A DNA stretch of 11,926 nt, from the NCBI GenBank assembly GCA_010031985.1, contig RGYP01000028.1, positions 1 to 11,926 on the forward strand, written 5' to 3'. Below are positions 6,779 through 11,926 of the stretch, piece by piece (the stretch's first letter is position 1; each line of letters opens with the position of its first letter). The notes under the pieces were generated by a model. That model worked only from the letters and a program-made list of their open reading frames with translations. It made no database searches and was not told the origin of the DNA. The translations under genes were made by a program, and so were the position numbers. Source of the DNA: Gammaproteobacteria bacterium (GTDB lineage: Bacteria; Pseudomonadota; Gammaproteobacteria; Steroidobacterales; Steroidobacteraceae).

Positions 6779-7544
6779 GTCCGTTGTCATCGCCGCCCTC
6801 GGGCTCGCGCTTGCGTTGACGAGTTCCCTCGGTTTCGCTGCCGGCTCGGGTCCGCATGCCGCCTGGATGGACTGGAAGCCGGGTAACGACGTCAGCAACA
6901 TCGCGTCGCTGCAGCGCGGTGCGGCTAACTTCATGGGCTACTGCGCGGGTTGCCACTCGCTCAAGTACAACCGCTACTCGCGAGTGGCCGCCGATCTCAA
7001 CATTCCGGAAGAGCAGATGGAAAAACTGCTGCTGTTGCCGGGTACCAAGAAAGGCGATTACATGATCTCGCCGATGCAGGCCGTCGACGGCGAAGCGTGG
7101 TTCGGCAAAGCACCGCCCGATCTCTCCCTGATCACGCGCTCCAAGGGCTCGGACTACGTCTTCCAATTTTTGAAGACGTTCTACGTCGACCCGAAGCACC
7201 CGAACGGCACCAACAACCTCGCCTTGCCCGGCACGGCCATGCCGCACGTTTTGTCGGCGTTGCAGGGTTTGCAGGAAGCGAAGTTCGAGACCGTCGAAAA
7301 AACCGTCGACGGCGCCAAGGTCAGCGAATCGCATTGGCAATCGTTCGAACTCGCCTCGCCGGGGCAACTCTCCGCCGAAGAGTACGACGCGTTCCTGCGC
7401 GACACCGTCAACTTCCTCGAGTACGCGGGCGAACCGTACAAGGCCAAGCGGCAATCGCTCGGCGTGTGGGTCATCCTGTTCCTGCTCGTGTTCACGGGCT
7501 TCGCATACCTGCTGAAGCGCGAGTACTGGAAGGACGTCAAATAA
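6771..7544 (+). CDS. petC: PetC, cytochrome c1 subunit of cytochrome bc1
   Basis: Cytochrome c1 takes the electron from the Rieske cluster and hands it to a soluble or membrane cytochrome c. The 257 residues open with a Sec signal peptide (basic MRK, hydrophobic 5-22, cleavage near FAAG), and the heme is attached at CAGCH (58-62) within YCAGCHSLKYNRYSR. Met157 in GTAMPHVL is the expected sixth heme ligand. KAPPDLSLITRSKG is a typical c1 block. A C-terminal helix (about 230-248, WVILFLLVFTGFAYLL) followed by basic residues anchors the protein with its heme domain in the periplasm. The start overlaps the end of petB by 8 bases and has GGAGAGG ten bases upstream. It completes the bc1 operon; sspB follows after 2 bp. 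Confidence 0.97.
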   Translation: MRKSVVIAALGLALALTSSLGFAAGSGPHAAWMDWKPGNDVSNIASLQRGAANFMGYCAGCHSLKYNRYSRVAADLNIPEEQMEKLLLLPGTKKGDYMISPMQAVDGEAWFGKAPPDLSLITRSKGSDYVFQFLKTFYVDPKHPNGTNNLALPGTAMPHVLSALQGLQEAKFETVEKTVDGAKVSESHWQSFELASPGQLSAEEYDAFLRDTVNFLEYAGEPYKAKRQSLGVWVILFLLVFTGFAYLLKREYWKDVK

Positions 7545-7546
7545 GC

Positions 7547-8014
7547 TTGAGCACCAGCCGTATTCCACGACGCCCGTACTTGCTACGGGCGATGCATCAG
7601 TGGATGACGGACAGCGGGCTCACGCCGCACCTGATCGTCGATGCTGCAAAAGAGGGCGTCGAGGTGCCGCGTGAGCACATCCGCGAGGGGCGTATCGTGC
7701 TCAACGTCAGCTACGACGCCACGCGTCATCTCGATCTCGGCAACGACTGGGTGATCTTCGAGGCGCGCTTCGGCGGCGTACCGCGTCAATTGCGTTTTCC
7801 GAACGCGGCCGTGCTGAGCATCTATGCGCGCGAGACGGGTGAGGGGCTGATGTTCCCCGCCGAAGAAGATTCGCCACCACCGACTCCGCCATCGCCCAGT
7901 GATCCTGTGCCCGGGCCTCTGGTGCCCGATCGCGGCTTGCCGAGCGGTTCATCGGGCTCGGCGCCTGCTGCAGGTGCTCGGCCGAAGCGACCGAGTCTCA
8001 AGGTCGTCAAATAA
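7547..8014 (+). CDS. sspB: SspB, ClpXP protease specificity adaptor (TTG start)
   Basis: SspB tethers ssrA-tagged proteins and some other substrates to the ClpXP protease. The 155 residues match E. coli SspB through the folded domain (1-105): PRRPYLLRA, LTPHLIVDA, REGRIVLNVSYDATRHLDL, then RFGGVPRQLRFPNAAVLSIYA and GLMF. A flexible linker (about 106-147) follows, and the protein ends in PSLKVVK, the ClpX-docking tail (E. coli PALRVVK). The linker here is rich in proline, whereas the E. coli one is acidic. TTG 7547 is chosen because the first ATG (7592) would remove the conserved PRRPYLLRA block; AAGGA sits 12 bases upstream in petC. The gene sits directly after petC, where most gammaproteobacteria have sspA first. 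It is likely co-transcribed with petABC and convergent with yraN. Confidence 0.93.
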   Translation: MSTSRIPRRPYLLRAMHQWMTDSGLTPHLIVDAAKEGVEVPREHIREGRIVLNVSYDATRHLDLGNDWVIFEARFGGVPRQLRFPNAAVLSIYARETGEGLMFPAEEDSPPPTPPSPSDPVPGPLVPDRGLPSGSSGSAPAAGARPKRPSLKVVK

Positions 8015-8049
8015 AGCTGCGTCAAAGATAGCGGTGGTGCAGATAACGG

Positions 8050-8065
8050 CGTGGCAAGAGCCACG
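8050..8065. terminator. Candidate hairpin between convergent sspB and yraN
   Basis: CGTGGC (8050-8055) and GCCACG (8060-8065) form a perfect 6-bp stem with loop AAGA, in the only gap (8015-8079) between two convergent genes. Neither strand shows a clear T-run after the stem, so it is not a textbook intrinsic terminator; it may slow polymerase from both sides or protect 3' ends. Confidence 0.35.
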
Positions 8066-8079
8066 GCGCGGCGGCGATT

Positions 8080-8529
8080 TCAGCCCTGCACCTCGAAGGC
8101 GTGTGGCAACCAATCGACGTGCCAGCCAGCGGAGTTGCCTGACGTGCGTTGCGGTGACAGCGCGATGACGTCGAAGCGCACGGCGTGCCGCGCGAGATCG
8201 CGTCTTTGCTGCAGCAGTTGTCGGGCCGCATGAATTATCCGGCGTTGCTTGCAGCGGTCGACGCTGGCGGCGCCGCCGCCGTGACTGGCGCTCGAGCGCA
8301 GTCGAACTTCCACGATCAGCACGACGCCGCGATGGAGGGCGACGATGTCGAGCTCGCCGCGACGTCGTCGGTAATTACGCAGCACGATCTCTGCGCCGGC
8401 GGCTTGCAAATGCGCCGCTGCCAAATCTTCGGCGTCGCGGCCCAGGCATAGATGGCGAGCCGGGTGTGCCCCCGAATGGCGCACGCTCGAACGGCGCGCC
8501 CGCGGGGCGCGATGGCGCGACTCAGTCAC
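8080..8529 (-). CDS. yraN: YraN, UPF0102 family nuclease-like protein
   Basis: UPF0102 proteins have a restriction-endonuclease/Holliday-junction-resolvase-like fold; their cellular role is not established. The family pattern is clear: GRDAEDLAAAHLQAAGAEIV, then RNYRRRRGELDIVALHRG, then VVLIVEVRLRSSASHGG with the Glu-Asp-ExK-like core (EVR here, as in E. coli), then KQRRIIHAARQLL and a VRFDVIAL strand before the WLPHAFE end. The start is uncertain. GTG 8529 (149 residues) overlaps the lpoA stop by 8 bases and would be coupled to it; GTG 8484 (134 residues) is closer to the usual family length and skips an Arg-rich lead. Neither has a good ribosome-binding site. The order lpoA-yraN is conserved in gammaproteobacteria; the usual next gene (gmhA/diaA-like) is absent, as the convergent sspB follows instead. 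Confidence 0.88.
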   Translation of the reverse strand: MTESRHRAPRARRSSVRHSGAHPARHLCLGRDAEDLAAAHLQAAGAEIVLRNYRRRRGELDIVALHRGVVLIVEVRLRSSASHGGGAASVDRCKQRRIIHAARQLLQQRRDLARHAVRFDVIALSPQRTSGNSAGWHVDWLPHAFEVQG

Positions 8530-10504
8530 CGCCGTTGTTGGCGTTGGGGATTGCGTCGAGCAGTCGCAACCCGCTGTTGCCGATCTCTGCCCAGCGCAGG
8601 CTGCGCTGTACGCGTCCCGCGGCATCGATCGACAACTGCCCGGTCGCGCCCACGAGCGGCGAGTCGGCGGTCGGTGTTTTGCCCGAGCGCAGCGCGGCCT
8701 GCAGCATCCAGGCATCGTGACCGAAGGCGAACAGACGACCGCGGCCGTTGCTGTCGCCGAACGCGGCCGTGATGTCGGCGCGTAGCGCGGCGACGGCGGG
8801 CGCTTCGGTGGCAAGCGACCAGTCCATGTCCGGAAAGACGAGGCCTGCGAGTTCGGAGCCCGCGCGTCCATCCCAGACGTCGGAGGTCGCGTAGGCGGGC
8901 AGGTCACCGCCACCCTGGAATCGCAGTTGTGGCCGCCATTGTCGCAGCGAGGCGGCTTGGCCCGGCGTGAACACGAAATCGACGTCGGCGCGCCGTCGCG
9001 ACTGGAAGGCGAGCGGCGTGTCGATCACGGCCTGGATGCGGCGGTGTCGCGCGATACTGTCGTCGACGCGCAGCGCCGATTGCAGGGCCTCGCCGACTTC
9101 GCGACCGCTCAAAGATTCGCTGGCGAGGATCACTCCGCCGCCCGCCTCGAGAGTTTCGCGAAACGCCGCGAGCACGCGATTGCCCCAGTCGCCGGCCGGT
9201 GCGAGCACCACGGCGCGGCGGCGCCCTTCGGCGAGCGCGCGTTGCGCGACCGCGCGTGCTTCGTCCTCTGGCGACAGACCGAATTGTTTGACGGTGGGCG
9301 GCGCGGGCTGATCCGCAGGCAAATAATTGAGCGTGAGGATCGGCGGCGCGCCCGTCTGCGCGGCGTACGCGGCGGCTGCGACCACCTCCTCGCGAACCAA
9401 GGGGCCGATGAGGAATACGGCGCCCGCGCGCGTCGCGGCGGCCATGGCTTCGGCGACGCTCTGCCGCGCGGTGTCGTAGAAACGCACGGGTGTGCGGGTG
9501 CCTTCGGGTTCGGCGAACTGGGCGGCGAGGATGCCGTCGCGCAGTTGTGCGCCGACACTCGCGTTGCGTCCGCTGAGCGGCAGCAAGGCCGCGACGTGTG
9601 GCGCGCGCGGCAGGGGTTGACCGGAAGGCGTGAGCGGTGCGGCACCCGCCTCGAGATCGCGTGCTAGCGCCGGGGCGAGCGCCGGAGGGGCCGCCGGACG
9701 CAGATTCGCGGCCGTGACCGATGCGGGCTGCGACGCCGGGGGCTGCCCGACCACCGCCAACGCGGCCGCAGCGGGATGATTGGGGTAGCGTTTACGCCAG
9801 GCCGCCGTGATCCCGGCGTTGGCCGTGATGGGTGCCCGCGCAGCACGCACTGCGAGGGGCGCGGCCTCGAGCCAGCCGCTCGCCAGCGTGTCGCGGCCCG
9901 CGAGCCGCGGATCGATCGTGATGCCGCGCTCCACGGTCGCCTGCAACTCGGCGAGAAACTGGCGGCGCAATTGTGCGACGCCGACGGCATCGGCCGCCAA
10001 GGCTTCGCGTTCCACTTGACTGCGGATGGCCTGCAGCGGTCGGTTGGTGGCGAGGGCGAGTTGCTGCCTGAGTGCATGGTAGGCATCGATGCGCGCCGCA
10101 CCACTCGGCGCGCGCAAGGCCGCGAGCAACTCCCACCCGCGAGCGTTTTCGCCGCGGCGGAGTGCGACGTCCGCGCCGAGCAGATCGCGATCGAAAACCT
10201 GCAGTTCATCGAGCGGCGGCATCAAGCGAGCGAGTGCCTGGGCTGCGGCGTCGGGGTTGGCGGCCCGCAACCACTCGCGGGCGGCGGGCAGCCAAGCCGC
10301 GTTGGCGATGAGAGACTCGGCCGTCGATGCGGCGACGGCTTCGTATTCGCGTGCGGCCGCGGCGTGATCACCGCGCTCGGCGAGGGCGGCCGCGCGCTCG
10401 ACGCTGGCCGTTTGCCGCGTGTTCGGCGCGCAGCTCGTCAGCGTGAGCGTCAGCAGCAGCACCAGCAGTCCGCGGCGCACCGCGATCGTGGCTCGAGAGG
10501 TCAT
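8522..10504 (-). CDS. lpoA: LpoA (LppC/YraM), outer-membrane lipoprotein activator of PBP1A
   Basis: LpoA reaches from the outer membrane through the peptidoglycan to stimulate the synthase PBP1A. The 660 residues start with a lipoprotein signal: RR, a hydrophobic run (13-23) and the lipobox LTSC (22-25); Ala follows Cys25, which suits outer-membrane sorting. Residues 26-250 are Ala-rich helical repeats resembling the TPR-like N-domain (ERAAALAERGDHAAAAREYE). A Pro/Ala-rich linker (about 250-301) leads to a C-domain from 302 (PHVAALLPLSGRNASVG) with the type 1 periplasmic-binding-protein-like fold of the family, including FLIGPLVREEV, the FVFTPGQAASLRQW block and FAFGHDAWML. ATG 10504 is chosen over an in-frame ATG at 10573 because it has GGAG seven bases upstream and begins right at the signal peptide. 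It overlaps yraN and diverges from rsmI, as in E. coli. Confidence 0.93.
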   Translation of the reverse strand: MTSRATIAVRRGLLVLLLTLTLTSCAPNTRQTASVERAAALAERGDHAAAAREYEAVAASTAESLIANAAWLPAAREWLRAANPDAAAQALARLMPPLDELQVFDRDLLGADVALRRGENARGWELLAALRAPSGAARIDAYHALRQQLALATNRPLQAIRSQVEREALAADAVGVAQLRRQFLAELQATVERGITIDPRLAGRDTLASGWLEAAPLAVRAARAPITANAGITAAWRKRYPNHPAAAALAVVGQPPASQPASVTAANLRPAAPPALAPALARDLEAGAAPLTPSGQPLPRAPHVAALLPLSGRNASVGAQLRDGILAAQFAEPEGTRTPVRFYDTARQSVAEAMAAATRAGAVFLIGPLVREEVVAAAAYAAQTGAPPILTLNYLPADQPAPPTVKQFGLSPEDEARAVAQRALAEGRRRAVVLAPAGDWGNRVLAAFRETLEAGGGVILASESLSGREVGEALQSALRVDDSIARHRRIQAVIDTPLAFQSRRRADVDFVFTPGQAASLRQWRPQLRFQGGGDLPAYATSDVWDGRAGSELAGLVFPDMDWSLATEAPAVAALRADITAAFGDSNGRGRLFAFGHDAWMLQAALRSGKTPTADSPLVGATGQLSIDAAGRVQRSLRWAEIGNSGLRLLDAIPNANNGGD

Positions 10505-10516
10505 CGATGCACTCCG

Positions 10517-10558
10517 GCTGCCTGTGCGGCAGCGTGCCGATTGAATACCGCGATCGGC
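10517..10558. repeat. Two adjacent inverted repeats in the lpoA-rsmI intergenic region
   Basis: GCTGCC/GGCAGC (10517-10522 and 10528-10533, loop of 5) and GCCGAT/ATCGGC (10536-10541 and 10553-10558, loop of 11) lie side by side in the predicted lpoA leader. The first ends one base from the lpoA ribosome-binding site (CTCC on the plus strand at 10512-10515), so folding could affect its access. A weak plus-strand -35-like TTGAAT (10541-10546) overlaps the second. Short GC stems are frequent here; function is unproven. Confidence 0.25.
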
Positions 10559-10596
10559 GCGGGCACGATGCACACGCGCGAGATCACGGGAGCGAA

Positions 10597-10602
10597 ATTA
10601 TA
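10597..10602 (-). promoter_or_regulatory. -10 element (perfect TATAAT) for lpoA, overlapping the rsmI start region
   Basis: The minus strand reads CACTATAATTTCG, a perfect TATAAT 93 bases before the lpoA ATG; a start near 10590 gives a leader of about 85 bases. No good -35 is present at 16-18 bases (CCCGCC, CCGCCA). On the plus strand the same bases fall between the rsmI ribosome-binding site (GGGAG, 10588-10592) and its GTG, and also read as TATAGT (10599-10604). Confidence 0.5.
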
Positions 10603-11541
10603 GTGGCTGCAGAGCAGGTGGCGGGCGGCAAGCGCGAGATCACCCGAAGCGAATCCGCCAAGACCGGCCGTGGCAGGCTCGAGGTGGTGGCGACACCCAT
10701 CGGCAACCTCGCCGATCTCTCGCCGCGGGCGCGCGAGGCTCTGGCCGAGGCCGATCTGATCGCCGCCGAAGACACTCGCCGCAGCAGTCAGTTGCTGTCG
10801 GCGCTCGGTTTGCAAAAGACGTTGATCTCGCTGCACGCGCACAACGAGCGCGAGCGTGGCGATGCGCTGCTCGCGCGGCTGCTGGCGGGCGAGGTGATCG
10901 CACTCGTGAGTGATGCTGGTACACCGCTGCTCTCCGATCCCGGATTCGATCTCGTGCAACGAGCCGCCGCCGCCGGCATCGAGGTGCGCAGCGTCCCCGG
11001 GCCGACGGCGATCGCGGCTGCACTGTCGGTGGCGGCAGTACCCACCGATCGCTTCTGTTTCGAGGGTTTTTTGCCGACGAAACCGCGCGAGCGTCGCGAG
11101 CGCCTCGAGTCTTTGCGGCGCGAGCCGCGAACCCTCGTTTTCTTTGAAGCGCCGCATCGGATCGTGGCTGCGCTGCAGGATTGCGCGGCCGTTCTCGGTG
11201 GTACGCGCCAGGCTGCGGTGGCGCGCGAGCTCACCAAATTGCATGAGAGCGTCTATCGCGGTCGCCTCGAAGCGCTTGCGCAGCGCGCGCTGCAGGAGCC
11301 GGCTTTCGAGCGCGGTGAAATCACTTTGGTGATCGCCGGCGCCGCGCTCGAGGCAGCAGGCGAGGGCGCTACGACGACGATCGAGCCGATCGCCGCCGAA
11401 GAGGTGATGGAGCGCGTGCTGCGCGCGGCGCTCGCGCACTTGCCAGCAGCCAAGGCAGCGGCGATCGCGGCCGCTGCGAGCGGCCTTGGGCGCGAGGCCG
11501 CTTATGCACGCGCGGTCGAACTTGCCGCCGCGCGACGCTGA
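10603..11541 (+). CDS. rsmI: RsmI, 16S rRNA (cytidine1402-2'-O)-methyltransferase
   Basis: RsmI adds the 2'-O-methyl group to C1402 in the ribosomal P site, using S-adenosylmethionine. The 312 residues show the tetrapyrrole-methylase-fold signatures of the family: VVATPIGNLADLSPRA (28-43), LIAAEDTRRS (52-61), ALVSDAGTPLLSDPGF (100-115), SVPGPTAIAAALS and PTDRFCFEGFLPTKPRERR, followed by RTLVFFEAPHRI and ARELTKLHESVYRG. The C-terminal Ala-rich helical part (KAAAIAAAASGL...AYARAVEL) is also typical. GTG 10603 is chosen because GGGAG lies ten bases upstream. GTG 10618 is possible, and the longer ATG 10507 would add an unconserved lead that has no family match. It diverges from lpoA and is followed by the RNase P RNA gene. 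Confidence 0.94.
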   Translation: MAAEQVAGGKREITRSESAKTGRGRLEVVATPIGNLADLSPRAREALAEADLIAAEDTRRSSQLLSALGLQKTLISLHAHNERERGDALLARLLAGEVIALVSDAGTPLLSDPGFDLVQRAAAAGIEVRSVPGPTAIAAALSVAAVPTDRFCFEGFLPTKPRERRERLESLRREPRTLVFFEAPHRIVAALQDCAAVLGGTRQAAVARELTKLHESVYRGRLEALAQRALQEPAFERGEITLVIAGAALEAAGEGATTTIEPIAAEEVMERVLRAALAHLPAAKAAAIAAAASGLGREAAYARAVELAAARR

Positions 11542-11603
11542 GTGCCGCGAGCCTGCAGTCGGTAGTGAAGAGTCCCTGATCGCCGCAACGTGCGCTCGCG
11601 CAT

Positions 11604-11632
11604 TTGTGATCGGTGGCATCGGCGCGTATCGT
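11604..11632 (+). promoter_or_regulatory. Sigma-70-type promoter for rnpB
   Basis: TTGTGA (11604-11609, 4 of 6 to TTGACA) and TATCGT (11627-11632, 4 of 6 to TATAAT) are separated by exactly 17 bases. A start 7-8 bases after the -10 falls at about 11640, which is where the RNase P RNA homology begins. The agreement between promoter spacing and RNA 5' end is the main support. The rest of the 98-base rsmI-rnpB gap holds no gene and only a weak 4-bp hairpin (TGCG/CGCA, 11591-11602). Confidence 0.6.
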
Positions 11633-11639
11633 CACCCTC

Positions 11640-11926
11640 GGAGTCGGCCAGACGATCGCTGCATTTCTCACGAGATGCGGAGGAAAGTCCGGGCTCCTTC
11701 GGACACGGCGCCAGGTAACGCCTGGGGGGCGCGAGCCCACGGAAAGTGCAACAGAAAGATACCGCCGATGCGCAAACTCCCCTCGCGGGAGGGATCGCAG
11801 GCAAGGGTGAAATGGTGCGGTAAGAGCGCACCGCGCGGCTGGTAACAGTCGTGGCACGGCAAACCCCGCCGGGAGCAAGGCCAAATAGGGAAGTCGCAGG
11901 GAAACCTGCAGCGCGGTGTCCGAGCG
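11640..11926 (+). ncRNA. rnpB: RNase P RNA, bacterial class A (5' part; 3' end beyond window)
   Basis: This is the catalytic RNA of RNase P, which trims tRNA 5' leaders. The match to E. coli M1 RNA is direct. GGAGTCGGCCAGACGATCGC (from 11640) aligns with the P1/P2 start. P3 is a simple hairpin (GCATTTC/GAGATGC, 11661-11678). GAGGAAAGTCCGGGCTCC (11680-11697) holds the 5' strand of P4. Next come GCCAGGTAACGCCTGGGGGG, AAGGGTGAAATGGTGCGGTA with AGAGCGCACCGCGCGGCTGG (11803-11842), and GGAGCAAGGCCAAATAGGG (11872-11890). About 287 of an expected 350-400 bases are present; the 3' strand of P4 and the RNA end are missing. The P15 region is unusually short. Position after rsmI is normal for gammaproteobacteria, where mraZ and the cell-division cluster often follow. 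Confidence 0.97.

Noticed and set aside
11591..11607. Short hairpin TGCG-CTCG-CGCA followed by TTTGTG as a terminator for rsmI
   Set aside because: The stem has only 4 bp and the T-run is interrupted; the TTGTGA is better explained as the rnpB -35.
1..11926. Search for CRISPR arrays, insertion sequences, tRNA genes, phage or defence genes
   Set aside because: No spaced direct repeats, transposase, terminal inverted repeats, tRNA or defence-family protein was seen; nearly all bases are in core genes with uniform composition.

Overview
This window reads as a compact piece of core chromosome from a GC-rich gammaproteobacterium. The gene content points that way: LptA/LptC/KdsD, an IbaG-type BolA next to MurA, a DegS/AlgW-type protease beside petABC, SspB after petC, and the YraN/LpoA/RsmI/RNase P RNA block, where LpoA is essentially gammaproteobacterial. 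A deep Xanthomonadales/Nevskiales/Steroidobacterales-like lineage would fit the base composition and the cytochrome b sequence, but this is inference and the genus cannot be read from the window. I see no insertion sequence, phage gene, CRISPR array, toxin-antitoxin pair or other accessory cassette.

Layout. (1) 1-2054, minus strand: an envelope-biogenesis operon kdsD > lptC > lptA. It makes arabinose-5-phosphate for Kdo and moves lipopolysaccharide (LPS) across the periplasm. lptA runs off the left edge, where lptB would be expected. (2) 2079-3574, plus strand: ibaG (BolA family) and murA, coupled through TGATG, diverging from kdsD across only 24 bp. (3) 3575-4801, minus strand: a membrane-anchored DegS/AlgW-type serine protease whose stop codon abuts the murA stop with no spacer. 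(4) 4917-8014, plus strand: petA-petB-petC, the complete cytochrome bc1 complex, followed 2 bp later by sspB, the ClpXP adaptor, with a TTG start. A perfect TATAAT lies upstream of petA. (5) 8080-10504, minus strand: lpoA (outer-membrane lipoprotein activator of PBP1A) and yraN (UPF0102), overlapping by 8 bp. (6) 10603-11541, plus strand: rsmI, 16S rRNA C1402 2'-O-methyltransferase. (7) 11640-11926, plus strand: the 5' part of a class A RNase P RNA (rnpB) with a recognisable sigma-70-type promoter; its 3' end lies beyond the window.

Several genes serve the cell envelope: Kdo/LPS supply and transport, the first committed step of peptidoglycan synthesis, the envelope-stress sensor protease, and a peptidoglycan synthase activator. 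The others serve respiration, protein quality control and RNA maturation.

No new system is evident. The points worth a second look are gene losses at usually conserved junctions (no kdsC between kdsD and lptC; no sspA between petC and sspB; no mla genes before ibaG; no his genes after murA), an LptC with a lipoprotein-type N-terminus, very tight gene junctions, and an RNase P RNA whose P15/L15 region looks reduced.
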